Shown: piece by piece, positions 50,416 through 62,651 of the stretch
Numbering within the stretch: position 1 is the first letter of the stretch
Layout of the letters: each line of letters opens with the position of its first letter
Assembly (NCBI GenBank): GCA_020746105.1
Contig: CM036619.1
Span: 10,516,238 to 10,580,237 of the forward strand
From: Trogon surrucura
Taxonomy: Eukaryota; Chordata; Aves; Trogoniformes; Trogonidae
Direction: 5' to 3'
Length of the DNA stretch: 64,000 nt
Position numbers and translations under genes: made by a program
Notes under the pieces: generated by a model
Told to the model about the DNA's origin: nothing
Database searches by the model: none
Seen by the model: only the letters and a program-made list of their open reading frames with translations

Positions 50416-50745
50416 TCATAGAATCATAGAATCATAGAATGTTAGGGATTGGAAGGGACCTCGAAAGATCATCAAGTCCAATCCCCCTGCCAGAGCAGGA
50501 ATGCCTAGACTATGCCACACAGGAACGTGTCCAGGCAGGTCTTGAATGTCTCCAGAGAAGGAGACTCCACAACCTCTCTGGGCAGCCTGTTCCAGGGCTC
50601 CGTCACCCTCACTGAGAAGAAGTTTGTTCTCGAGTTTAAGCGGAACCTCTTATGTTCCAGTTTCAGCCCATTACCCCTTGTCCTATCAGTGGTTGTCACC
50701 GAGAAGAGCCTGGCTCCATCCTCGTGACACTCACCCTTTAAACAC
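50416..50745 (-). mobile_element. CR1 LINE, 5'-truncated ~330 bp
   Basis: Minus-strand CR1 3' end. Three and a half tail octamers (TCATAGAATCATAGAATCATAGAAT, 50417-50441) precede GGATTGGAAGGGACCTCGAAAGATCATCAAGTCC. The minus-strand frame 50,747-50,505 is an uninterrupted 80-codon stretch of the ORF2 C-terminus, reading [48 protein letters not shown] and ending LDTFLCGIV before a stop. The end of the reading frame is intact here, unlike in the related copy at 24.85 kb. Clean tail units and an open frame suggest this is one of the younger insertions in the window. Confidence 0.97.
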
Positions 50746-53040
50746 ACTGTTCCTGCCTGGAAACAACCTTAGAATTTCACAGTGATCACATACAATTGCA
50801 ACAAATGAATACACTGACGTCCCTTCCCACACAGTGGATGCTGACCAAAACAAAAAGACAGATGTTTGATGTAATAAAGGCCTCTTGTCATCTTCCTGTC
50901 TGTGAAAGGTTTCTTACTCCATATTCTGTGAGAGAGCCATTTGAAGTCTCCACTTAAAATCAGATTGAAATGTAACTCTACCCTAGATAGTCTTCAGCGG
51001 GAAGGTCTCCAGACAAACTAACTAGGTTAAAAAACGAGAACATTCACCTTAAGATTAAATTCACCATACACTTTTGGTCCTGCCAACAAGCTGGTTGGTT
51101 TGAAACAGTAGCCAGGAGCAGGAGAATCTAGATTTATTCTGAGATATCTGGAGTTATTTGTCCTTTTCTTTGGGTTATGTTTCAGAATTCACTGCCACTG
51201 AAATTCAGGCTTATACACATGGTCTGTGTAAGCTGATTTGTACCGCACGTGGAGAAGAAGGACCAATCCCATGCACAGCCACTATTCTTTCCTGCAAAAG
51301 TCCTCAAACATAAAACTGGTATCAACAGCTTTATTTCTTGTTTTAAGCCACCTAAATATTGCCTACTACTTCTTAGAAATGGAGTTCACCTCAGATCAGG
51401 GCACTGGCATTACTAGCTGTAGGGTACCCAGGCAGAAAAACAAAAAAAATAAAATTGATGGTTTTCTACGATGCAGGTGATAATAGTTACCTGGGTATTT
51501 GGATGAGTACTAACTCATCAATAGTTAGGTGAAAACAATTCAATGCAATTCAATATATGAAGAAAAATAAAGTTCTTGAATTCAGGGATTTTCTTTCCCT
51601 TTGATAAGTGGCCAGCTAGGCATTCAGAAACAGAGTTGCTTAAAATTATGTATTTGCCCTGGTATCCTGAGAAGTATGAAGAAATTATATCCGCAGGGCC
51701 ATGTCCTCTTCCTTCCCTAGATGACCAAGCTGTGAAATGTAAGGCTTCAATCTGCGGGGCAAAATTAACCTGAAACTTAGAACAGAGTGAAGGTGGACAC
51801 TGGGAGCTGCATTTTTAATATCTCATTATTTCAAGCTGCATAGATCTAGGATTTTTGATTCAAGGCCACTGCTGGTTTCATTGCTATAGAAAAGGAGTCA
51901 AGCTTTAAGCATCTATTTACAAGATATAGTAATAATGTTATCAATATTCATACTGAGAATTTATAATTAGTTTCACAATTTTGCAGGCCTTTAAGAGTTA
52001 CTTACCTTCCGGATTCTGCTGTTAAAAACCTCTGCGAATTGCTACAGATCTTTTAAAAACCCCAGCCTCCTATTGGTGATTTTACATTGGCAGCAGTGGA
52101 ATTCTCCGTGCTATAAGCCTTCTGGGCATTACAAGTTAATGGCTGAAACTCAGTAGCAGTAAAAGAATGATTAATGGAAAAATTTCACGTCTCCCTATCG
52201 AAGCTGATTCAAGAGCTATGCTCGTATAGCAGCAGTAACAATATTTCTTAGCTTTGCAATCTTCAGACAATGAAAAATGGCACCTTATATATTTCTAAGA
52301 CAGATAGTTCCCTTAGTATTGACTCTATTATGTGAGAAAATTGTGCTTTAAATTAGGATAAATATTGACATATTTTATTATGGAAAATAAACTCACATTT
52401 GAGTCAACATGCCACAGCTATCTTCTCTAGTGAATTATGGTTTAATCATTATTTAAATTTGGGGTTTATTTACTGGAAAAAAAAAAAAGACACTTCAAGA
52501 GCAGATAGTTTAGGAAGCCAAAACAGCACAGAAGTGACAAGAATCCAAACATTTAAGAGGCACAGAAAGTTGCGTGACACAACTGGGAAAAATACTGCCA
52601 AAGAGTTTTAATGAGAAGGAATTGTGCCATGTTAATACGTTTTAAATCACATGCCATCAGTTTTGGGTTTAAAATACAGGCAATTTCAGGACTGATGTGA
52701 TGTTTCCAGGGTACCATGACAGACTTTGATACTTGTTAAATTCAGGCCAGTTTGAAGGGTTTTGACATCATGTAGTTGTCTCAAAACGTGTCACTGCCCT
52801 GGTGGCTGGTCTGCCATGACCTTGATGACCTCTGCAGTCCCACAGCCTGATGAAGACAGAAGAGGAGTTTCTGGTGTGAGGTGCGGTACTGTCCATGGGT
52901 CCTGAGTCCAAAAGTAAGATTCCAGAATAATGGACCTTCAAACTTGGGAGACTTTGTATTATACTGATGGTATAAGCTAGATCCTAAGCTTGCTGGTGGT
53001 AATGGAAACTTCTCCATTGCATGGTTTTTTCACTGCACAG

Positions 53041-53162
53041 GATTTTTCTTTTTCTTTTTTTTTTTTTTCTTCCCCAGAGACACAGTGTCTTGTCTTGCTT
53101 TGTATTTTATTTTGTTTTATTTTATTTTATATTATTTTTTTTATTTTTTTTATTTTATTTAT
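53041..53162. repeat. T-rich then (TTTTA)n low-complexity tract
   Basis: A pyrimidine tract with T14 (53041-53073) is followed by an imperfect TTTTA/TTTTAT repeat (53098-53162). The pyrimidine tract runs directly into CCCAGAGACAC, so it mimics a splice acceptor. Confidence 0.8.
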
Positions 53163-53586
53163 ACTAACATTGGAATTGGGCGGAAATGTTTCTTTCCACC
53201 ACAAAAAAAATGGCTAATGGTTTTGTAAACAAAGCTGTGTTTTATGTAGAAAACCACCCTCAATGCCTTGTTATTTTGTGTGTAAAAGGTGGGACATAGG
53301 TACAGTGCCCATGTCCAGTGAATTAAGGCACTCAGGATACAGGTGTTCAGTGCTCTTGCTATTACTGGGCAGATAAGAGATCTGAACCACATTTTTTCTA
53401 GATTACTGACTTGTCCTCAAACTGCTTTCAATCTCCCAGTCTTTGAGCATAATTAGGACCCTCATCCTGATCTTTGCCAATAAATCTTTCTTTCAAACTA
53501 ACAACTCTCCGTAAAAAGATTTTCTTTTCCAGACAGATTCTGTCATTCGGACAGCATCCTTTCTCTCCTCAATCTATACGCATATA

Positions 53587-53605
53587 TTAAAAAAAAAAAA
53601 AAAAA
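53587..53605. repeat. Poly(A) tract
   Basis: About 18-19 consecutive A. No retrotransposed body is recognisable upstream. Confidence 0.8.
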
Positions 53606-53662
53606 TTAAGTTTCATTAAAGACATTTTGAGCTCCTTGGAGAGCACAAGTGCTTATTCCCAG

Positions 53663-53730
53663 CTGGCAGCAGCCTCGCTCTGAGCGAAGACGACTGTCGA
53701 AAGAAAGAAATGGCAACTGCGGGGCAAAAG
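53663..53730 (+). other. Exon-like 68-bp segment with splice consensus (speculative)
   Basis: A segment preceded by a modest pyrimidine tract and AG (GCTTATTCCCAG) and followed by AAAG|GTGAGC, a good donor. It has several CpGs in a CpG-poor neighbourhood. Two of three frames are open throughout; one, starting at 53665, contains ALSEDDCRKKEMATAGQK and would end exactly at a codon boundary. Alternatively the ATG at 53710 (context AAGAAATGG) could begin a seven-codon first coding exon. I recognise no protein in either frame. A segment this short can look like an exon by chance. Confidence 0.15.
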
Positions 53731-56021
53731 GTGAGCTTCTGTGTAAGGGGCACCTAACTCTGAAATGCTCTGAATGTCAACACACCGACAGGGAGCTTGA
53801 TTCCCTTTAACAGTGACAGGACCAAAGTTTATTAGTTTTTTTTTAGGACATGTCAAGATCTACATCATTTCCTCAACAAATTGCAAGAGAAACCTGGACA
53901 GAGATACGGACTCTGTGATGAGGTTGAGGTGAATATCCAGAAGGCAGTATCAAGTCGTGTAATTGTTGAAGCCTCCAGTAAAATTAATTTGTAAGCCATT
54001 GGCTTTCTAAAGGCCACATGTCTACAATTACTTTTTTTTTTTTTACCTTTGTGTCAAGATATATTCTTTCAAGAAAAAAGTACTACTAAGCAAAGGGCAC
54101 CTGTCTAAAATTACTAAGGCTCAAGTAAGAGATTTGCAGATCAACTTTGCTGCCCTTTTCCCCTTGTGGTAAAACTATATGCTTTGCCTACTGAGAACAA
54201 GAGAACATGCCCTTGCCTTGATTTGTGAACTTTAAAAAAAGCTGAAAAAAATATCTGGGAGGAACTAGAATGTTAAACTGGCCTTCAGCTTTGAAGGCTT
54301 TATGTTTTCTAGTTTCTTAAAAAGAAACTGAGGATGCCATAAACATGTTAGTCTTTATTTACTCTTGTGGTTCTTTGTTTTTACTCAAAACAGTTATTGC
54401 AAAACTTATTTACACTATTTATTAATTTACACTCTAGACAAAAAAAAATATATTTCTAAAAGGAAAAGAAAGCAATTGTGTTTAGACCTACTCAGAAAAT
54501 AGAATTTACAACCTACATGGAATTGTGGAATATCCGTATTTCATTTTGGCTTTCACTCAGTATAAGATAACTAGCTATCACTGATAGAACAAAATGCTGT
54601 AGAATAGTTTGACTTTGACACTGAAGTTGAATACAACTTGCTGCGAAATAGCCATCTGCCTATATCCTTGCTATGCGTCTTCTTTTTTTGTGACTTTAAT
54701 CTGAAGAAAGATTTGCTGTATGACACTTTTTTTTTCCATGAAATAATAATGTTATTAAAACAGCTTCTATCAAAATACATAGTTGCCAAATTGTGCTCAT
54801 TAAGAACCTGATTGCATCTTAAGGAAAGTAGATTTTTTTTTTTTTCCCAGCTGACTTGCTACAGAACGTGTAAGAAACCCAGGAAAGACTCTACTCAGAA
54901 GGGTATGTTCCATCTTCACTCACATGTCAGACCTTTACCATCACCAGTCTGTGATACATTTCTGCAATCTCTGCCGTGTCTCATGTGCTGGACCTCAACC
55001 GACTGAAATCACAGCTCACGCTCTGGTCACTGTATTTGCTGCAGTGTTAAACTGCTAAAGAACAAAAAATAGCTATGCAAGACCAATTAAGATATTGTGT
55101 GTTCTGGATTGCTGCAAGATCTTTTTCAACCAGTAAAGAGGTGATCATAAAATCAAAACAAAATTAAAAAGAGCTTGATTAGTTGGCATTATAATATGGA
55201 TGACTAAATATCCTTTCCTGCTACTGATAAAACCAGTCATAAAAGTAAGTAAATGTTTTGGGCTGTTTGCAGTGGATCTGTAGTGATTTAAGTGTGCCCA
55301 CCGTCACTCCTTCCCTGGTGCACAAACTGTTAAAGAGCAGGTTCCTGAAATATGGAAGAGATAACCAAGTAATAATGGCTCCACTTCTACTACAGTATTA
55401 GGATACTGCTTTGTTGCCAAGTTAATGCCAGCAAAAATTGCTGTGCATTATTGTACATTACAAACCACTTTTCCCTTAAAAATATCTTTATTATTGGAAA
55501 TATCAAGAAAAAAATTGCAAAAAGGTATATGCCTTAGTTGTTCTTTGTGTTTGTTAACCATAGCCACTCAACACTGTACATGAAAATTAAATGTACAAAA
55601 CAGGGCTGAGGGTCAGTGTTGCAAGTGTACAGCTTTGCTCCAGAGTTCAGATTGTCCAATCCTCTGATTCTCTTCAAATCTGTGATAATAACTCTTCAGC
55701 TATTGCAAGCAGCTGAGGAATGGCAGTCTACTCCATTGCAAGATTTCTGGTCCAACTCAAATTGCTAAATTCCCTTGGGCTGGGGACACCTGTGGATCAG
55801 TCTCTTGCTTTCTCTTGCTAACACGAATTCTCCCAGGGTGTAAAATGGTGCAACTTTGTGCACACCAGTTCTTTCTCCCAATTAACTGTTCCGTGAAAGC
55901 AAGCCAATAGCTTAAAAATCCAGAAACTGCTTTTCTACCCCCAAAATAAAATCAATTTTTCATGCTCATCCCAGTGTGCGCATTCACCTGAAGGTAAAGT
56001 TTAGCTCCAGTTACGACAAAA

Positions 56022-56046
56022 TCAGTCTCATTTTTTATGAGACTGA
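56022..56046. repeat. 10-bp perfect stem hairpin with T5 loop
   Basis: TCAGTCTCAT (56022-56031) and ATGAGACTGA (56037-56046) are exact reverse complements around TTTTT. Pairing does not extend beyond ten bases. It sits in AT-rich DNA with no associated gene. Confidence 0.85.
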
Positions 56047-59000
56047 AAAGCTTCTGTGGGTCATTTTCTAGAAGTATATATACATATTGCTCCTGCAAAG
56101 AGTGTATGTCAGATAATCATATATATATTCTTGTACCTGCTTGGTTTGGATAAGTAAGAGTCAAGCGCATGTACTTGAAAGGCTTCCAAATGTTACATAA
56201 ATACAGATTCTCCAAGGACCTTAGCAGCTACATCAGATACATAAAAGTGACATTAGAGTGGTACTGTTACCTGGATTTAAAATAAAACAAAAGAAATCTG
56301 CTTTGTAGATTGTTTTCTTCCTCATTCGTGCTACCTACAACTCTGCAAAGCAAGTAAAGGAGCAAAACCAGGCTACAGCAACTGAAATGAGAGATGGCTG
56401 CAAGTGTGACAGTGGAGCTGGGAAGCATTTCTCTCTCATGAAGTCATATGTGCTGATAATCCTAGATACCCTTCAGCAGGAAGAACAGGTTTTTATAGGG
56501 CTCAATTTTCTGCTTTGAATGAGATTTGCTGAGTGTCTGGGTTACTGTGAACCGTTGGAGATATTTTCAAAGGTGCCTCACGTGCCAAGGAGCTCTAATC
56601 TGAAGACACTAGGTGGTTCTTGAATACTTAAGCTGCTTCTGAAATGTTCTCATTGAAAAATAAATAAAGAAAGAAAAGCCTAAAAACTTGAGAAATAAAT
56701 CTGAAAACTTACATGGGACAAGTGACACGTGGTGTGGGGACAAGAGGTGGAGCAATGGGAAATAGGTCAGTGTTATAAAGCAGAGATTGAATGTGTCACT
56801 ATTATTAGTGTTTGTTTATTTTCATCATGATCACCTTTTGAACTGGAGATTACAAGTAATTAAATAATACTGTTAAGATACAAAGGCTCTTCCTAAGCAG
56901 AGCAGCAGTCACTGCAACCCTGGCAGCAGCTCCGTCATTCTCGTGGAGGTCTGTCTCCCCTTACATTGCTCTGAAAAAGATGTTGCGGGTCCAGGAGAAG
57001 CTTGCATCACATCTCTTGGATTTCACTCCATTTTCAGTGAGTTAGCTCAGCTTTACAGATTTGAGCTTCGGTGCCTGGTGTAGCTTTGCCTCTGACCTGC
57101 CACACTCACCCCCTGCCTTTGGGCACTGAGAGCATTGCACCCAGAAGGAGTCAGTAGCTGATCCAGCAGTTCCCTGCTGTTTATAGGAACTGCTCATGAT
57201 CCCCCAGCAAATTGCCAGAAAACTGCTTTCATGACAGCCCACATTCCTTTCCCCCTCATCGCTCCCCTCTCCACATGGCGTAGCTGGATTTCCAATTATG
57301 GTCGAACACTGATGTGTCTTTTATGCCCCTTTTATTTTTGTTTCTAACCTCAGAAGCCATTGCCAACCTGCTCTGCTCTTAACTAACCATATTCTTCCCT
57401 CATCAGCATGAACAAGTGCGGCACCATTGAGCCCTGTGTAAATAGCCACAGTGACATCTGAAACAACAGAAATGTTAGTATTCACTTGATGAGGGTTTTT
57501 AACAACATGCTTGGAGATGTCGAGGGTTTGTTTTACATCTGCAGCAAATTCACTATGTGATCGGTTGATGGGTTGCAGATGGCATCATGAGCTGCTGCTT
57601 GCAACAGAAGTAACAACCCTGGTCACATTTTACCACATTAAACAATTTACTTGGGTGGTAATTACATAGCAATTAACTTTGCTGCCTCACAAATGCTATG
57701 TGAGCAGTCTGTCTTTTTCATTTTTTTCTTCTCCGTCAGCTTCAATCTTTTATCTATGGATGGGTACAAGTGTTCCTGCCAGAACGAGTCATTAGGATAT
57801 GAGGGCCAGCCATGATCTCCTTGGGAAATAACGTCTGCTCGTGTGGGCAGGACTGGGAGACAAGCTACCAGGGTAGTATTTTAGCTACCACTGGATTACT
57901 TTTACCACTTAAAGGACAAGCTTCATCTTGATTGAAACATTTGATGTCTAGTCAAAATCTATTACTCAGGCTCCTTTTGCAGTCACTAGATAAACAGTTC
58001 TTTAACAGAGTGATTCACTCCAGCTGTCTAGCGGTGAGGTGAAATTCTTGAGCTGAACTTAGAGGTGATGTGAATAAGATGCTACTTTCAGATAACTATG
58101 TGTTAGGTGAAAGGAGCCCTGCTCTGCACAGTTACAACCCTAAAAAGTCTAAGGAGACTACGAGATGTGGAGAAATATACATATATTATAATGAGAAAGA
58201 GTGTACCCATGTCTCTTAAAAAGATTTGCTTACAGTTATATGATGAAGTGGCTCTCTGGTATTATTAGGCTTTATAATCAAGAAACTTAGAGTGGAAACA
58301 TTTGTGTTGAATTGAGGGTGGTAACAATCACTAGGACACTCTGTGGTGCTCTGTAGTAGGTTCCTGAACACTTGACATGAAGACTGGGCATCTCTCCTAA
58401 AGATGTATTGTAATATACACAGATTATGTGCTACGTATTAATGGACTGAGTGCTGTGTGGACATTTTTACATTGGATGACCATTAATCTTTCTGGAGAAT
58501 AAAACTCTTACATAAATATTTTTTGTCTACAAATTCTGCTCTGCATTTATATTTTTATTTTTTTTGCACAGCTTGATATCCTGGCAATAAAAATACATAT
58601 AGAACCCTTTGGACACATAGACTATCCAATGTTGATCCAACTGTAGGATCTGTTCCTCAGGTTGTATATGTTTAGGACATATGACACTTTTTTGTTGTGT
58701 TAACCTATTTTCATCACTGAAATTATTAATAACCATCTTTAAAGAGGAAAGGCAATCATGGACAAAGGTATTACATGAGGACAGAGGTGATCCAGCCTCC
58801 ATTCTGTTGGGGGTTTCCTTTCTGATTTCGTTTGACTCAGGCTCAGCACTTCCAATGCTTTTAAGATTCCTTTTGAAATCAGTAGGAGACTGATTCATAG
58901 CTAGGCCTCAGGTTATACAGGCCACATATAGACTTTCTACTACAAGAGTGTAACAATGCCATCACTACTTGCTTGACATCTACACTCAACAATCAGCTAC

Positions 59001-59833
59001 TGTGTCTGTTCTCCAGAGCTCCCAGACCTTTGCTCCCTAATCAGTCAAGAGAGAATTACTCTCAGCTCATAGTTTGGCACCTTCAGTAGGAGGTCTGAAT
59101 GTGATCTTTTTTTCCTGATTCTTTTTTCCCCCATTCCTCTTCCTCTTCTACAGAGGCTGTAATCACATTGTGTGTAGACACTTCTAATAGCACATACAAC
59201 CCTAAGTGCTACTTCAGCACAGCTAAAAGCCAACTACACAGGGCAGTCACACTTGATGTTTCTTTCAAAACCTCTGCCATTTTGAGCAGTGTTACTGGAC
59301 ATTGTGGAATTGCCTACATTGTACAGAATGGACTGTGAATTGATAGATTTTGCAACATGAAGGAAAGCTGGCATCTGCAGAAGGTAGGGGTTTGAAGACC
59401 ATTAAAAGTCAGTAGCATTGCTGTTTTACAATTTCCTCATGTAGCTTTTATAGTCCCTGCCCATCTGTTCTGATGGAACTTCTTTACATTCTGAAGAATA
59501 CCCTGAATAACATATTTTTCTAGTGCCATAAACTTAATGTAATCTAATGTCTGATTACAGTAGGGTTGTGGAGTTTTTTACCTCTCTTTAGACAATTACT
59601 GTGCCAAAAACTGCTGTAAAGTAAATGGTGAGGTGACTGGTTACAAAACTAGACAACTTCAATTTTTCTCTGTTTCTAATATGTAGCAACTGTCATTTAG
59701 CTCTGTGGCATCTGGAAAAGTGCAGTCCAGCAAAAACTGTTCATGTTATTTTGATTATATGTTTCCATCCCAGACTATCTTGCTTGCTATACCAGCTGCT
59801 GGCAGCACTAAAATGCAACTTCTAACAGAGTTG

Positions 59834-59860
59834 CTATTATTATTATCATTATCATTTTCC
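59834..59860. repeat. Imperfect (ATT)n tract
   Basis: TATTATTATTATCATTATCATTTT, a short trinucleotide microsatellite with C interruptions. Confidence 0.75.
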
Positions 59861-60285
59861 TAGTGTAACACACACAGCACAAAAGTTTTGTAATAGACAA
59901 GTCGATCTGCAGCTAGAACATCCTTTTTGGCTTATTCCAGAATTTCAAGAAGCTTCTCAGATTTATGCCAGACATCGATCTAGAAAGTGTCAATACTGTT
60001 GAGATTACTACTAAACTGCTTGACCTGTCACTACTGATGGAGACCAGAATCCTTCCTAGTTTATATACGGAATTAACCAGGATTTTTTTTGGTAGAAATA
60101 CTTGTATTACAGATAATCCATTCTACTTACAGGTTGGGATAACTAAACAGAAATTTCTCATTTGTTAAATTGAACTGAAATTTTTAATGTTGGATCATTT
60201 TGAAATTAATCCATGTTTACCTAAGATTGTGGCAACATTTGATAATTGTTACCTGAGAAGTACTTTGTCACTTTGTTTTTCTTTA

Positions 60286-60731
60286 ATCATAGAATCACGG
60301 AATGACAGACTGGTAGAATCATAGAATCATAGAACAGTGTTGGCTGGAAGAGAACTTCAAGATCACCAAATCCAACCTTTTCCTAGCCCTAACAAAACCA
60401 CTAAACCATGTCCTTCAAGGCAACATCTACCCTTCTCTTAAACACCTTCAGAGGTGACAACTCGGCTGCCTCCCTGAGCAGCCTGTTCCAATGCCCTGAG
60501 AACTCTTTCAGTAAAGAAATTCTTCCTAATATCCAACCTGAACCTCCCCTGACACAACTTAAGGCCATTTCCCCTTGTCCTACCACTTACCACTAGGGAG
60601 AATAGACCAAGCGCTGCCTCACTACAACCTCCTTTCAGGTAGACATAGAGAGTGATAAGGTCTCCTCTCAGTCTCCTCTTCTCTAGGCTAAACAGCCCCA
60701 GATCCCTCAGCCGTTCCTCATAGGACCAGTA
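60286..60731 (-). mobile_element. CR1 LINE, 5'-truncated ~445 bp, with split tail repeats
   Basis: Minus-strand CR1 3' end. Tail octamers occur in two groups: AATCATAGAATCACGGAATGACAG (60286-60309), then after a few bases AGAATCATAGAATCATAGAACAG (60315-60337). The UTR follows (TTGGCTGGAAGAGAACTTCAAGATCACC), then decayed ORF2 C-terminus: the minus frame 60,586-60,401 reads [30 protein letters not shown]. Further up, AGTCTCCTCTTCTCTAGGCTAAACAGCCCCAGATCCCTCAGCC is the antisense of the [12 protein letters not shown] region. The C-terminal style (RVDVALKDMV) is the same subfamily type as the 43.3-kb copy. The split tail may be slippage, or the edge of a second, tiny insertion. Confidence 0.96.
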
Positions 60732-62420
60732 TTTCCTTGCAGGATAGCTCAGGCATCCTAATGTACAATGAATTGAGGTTTGTGCTATCCTAAAGTAGTC
60801 TGGACTTGTACTAGTTGAATATCAAACAAGTCAACATCACTTCAGCTGTGCTTTTCATATAGTGTAAGGTCACATCACCACCTTCCTTCTAAGCATTGAT
60901 GAGAAGCAGCAAGATGCTAGTATTTCTGTTTCACATACGAGGATTGAAGACCAGTTCACAGACTTGCTCTCTGTACAGGAGTGTGAAGTGGAATAGACAG
61001 CAAATCACGCTGCATGCTCAGCCAGCTGCTGAGCTGACTAAGGACAGTAAAAAGGAACTTAGGCTGAAACCACGTCTTTAGCTGCCAGAAGTCAGAATGT
61101 AAACTGTTTTTTCTCCTAGGCCAAGTAAGCTCTTCACGGAAAGGGGAGTTTCAAATCCAACCTCTGCTTTATTTGGAGCAGGGCTTGAGTGTCAAGTCTC
61201 CCTTCCCCAAAGCGAGTGAAAAATCAGTCCTTCTGGAAGAGTTTCACTTTATCTGGAACACTGTTCATTCCAGCAGCATCTGAACTCCTCTAATTCAGTG
61301 AAGGACCACAAGTGTTAGGATGCCTTTCTCTTGCTCTCTGGGGCCTCCTGACTGCTTTCTTATATTCTAGAATGTTGTACAGCCTCATGAAGAGAAAATA
61401 ATATTCTGGTGACTCAAGAACTCTCCTAGAACCGAGTCATCAAGCCATGTTCCTGATTTGGTCTGGAAAAGTAAAAAGACACATTTCTCCTGATGCAGAG
61501 ATGATAGGCTAAAATAACTGGGACATGGAGGATAGAAGTAGTACCAACCCTGATGTCAGACTACTCACCACCTTGGGCCTCAGAGCTGTGGCATACAAAT
61601 TGTCAATGCAGATGAGGTTTTACAGATCATCAGGTCACTTTGCATATCACTAGGAAAAAAAATGTAGCTACTGGATGGTGTTCCCTGTAAAAACAATCTT
61701 AGGTGCCTTCAGAGTAGAGAGAAACAGTGTGACAGGTTTGAAATTTCAGTGATATTAAAATGTTGGACTTCTTTATCTAAAGGTCTGAGGTCAACCTGAA
61801 AAGCTTAACCAACCTGCTTTAGAAGTAGGTTGATTTCTCATGTTGCTGGTTAAAACATTAAATGAATAGGACTGTAACGTTATACTTGTCTATGACCTTT
61901 CTGGAAATGCTCCAGAATGTGACTTTTTCCCATGACTCTACACTTAGAAACTTTGCCTTCTACTGTATCTAACCACCTTACATGGCTGAGATTTGTAGAC
62001 TGAGCTAAAACATAGGTGTGACTGCTGAGGTGTCAGTTTGCAGGTGGGGGCACAGAGCCACCCATAGTATAGAGCAACCTGAGCTGCTTCCCACACTGAT
62101 GATACCAATGCTACACCAAAGGTGGGCATGGGGAGCAGGAGTAAGCATCTGAGAATTTGTCTCGCTTTCTCTTGATTCCTGAATGCTGAAGGTGGAAACA
62201 GGATATCATAAAAAATGTGATAAAACTTGCATTTCTCATAGATCTTCTCTACCTGAGAAACCTCAGTGAAGAAAACTCACAGGATTACTCTGTGTGGGCA
62301 GGAGAAAAAAAAGAGAGTAAAGAAACTAACAGGAGGCACATGAGGAGGCAGATAAGCAAGGAAAGGCTTCATTCTTTGGTTTTCATGCTGCAGTCACCCA
62401 ACTTAGCTGTTTGTCCCATA
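60732..62420. other. Non-coding single-copy stretch
   Basis: No gene or transposon seen; open frames are under 70 codons. It contains a 12-position imperfect hairpin at 61,807-61,835. Confidence 0.5.
61807..61835. repeat. Imperfect 12-position hairpin
   Basis: AACCAACCTGCT (61807-61818) pairs with AGTAGGTTGATT (61824-61835) at eleven of twelve positions, one as G-U, with a five-base loop and one A-C mismatch. No associated gene. Confidence 0.6.
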
Positions 62421-62490
62421 AAATCATAGGATCATAAATCAGAACAATCCAGGCTGGAAGGGACCTCAAGAGGTCATTTGCTCCCATCAT
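62421..62490 (-). mobile_element. CR1 LINE 3'-terminal fragment
   Basis: In reverse orientation: AAATCATAGGATCATAAATCAGAAC (a diverged tail), then AATCCAGGCTGGAAGGGACCTCAAGAGGTCATTTGCTCCC. Similarity is lost beyond about 62,490. More diverged than its neighbour 70 bases away. Confidence 0.85.
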
Positions 62491-62560
62491 GTGTGTCTTA
62501 GACCTCATTCATGCATTTTCCTGACCTAAATGTGACAATCTGTGAAATAACATCCTCGTT

Positions 62561-62651
62561 ATCATAGAATCACAGAATCATAGAATTGTTAGGGTTGGAA
62601 GGGACCTTAAAGATCATCTAGTTCCAACTCCCCTGCCATGGGCAGGGATAT
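62561..62651 (-). mobile_element. CR1 LINE 3'-terminal fragment
   Basis: In reverse orientation: ATCATAGAATCACAGAATCATAGAATTG carries three tail octamers, followed by AGGGTTGGAAGGGACCTTAAAGATCATCTAG and TTCCAACTCCCCTGCCATGGGCAGGGATA. Only the tail and UTR end are present. The UTR wording matches the 19.2- and 40.3-kb copies, and it looks fairly well preserved. Confidence 0.95.

Larger units (their letters stand above)
50746..60285. other. Non-coding stretch with several simple repeats
   Basis: Nearly ten kilobases without a recognised gene or transposon. It includes AT-rich simple tracts at 53.04-53.16 and 53.58 kb, an exon-like segment at 53.66 kb (separate entry), a hairpin at 56.02 kb (separate entry) and an ATT-repeat at 59.83 kb. 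The longest open frame, 123 codons at 58,527-58,898 (-), has no motif I recognise. Confidence 0.5.

Noticed and set aside
53041..53085. Pyrimidine tract plus CCCAG as a splice acceptor
   Set aside because: The following sequence becomes a TTTTA simple repeat with no plausible exon.
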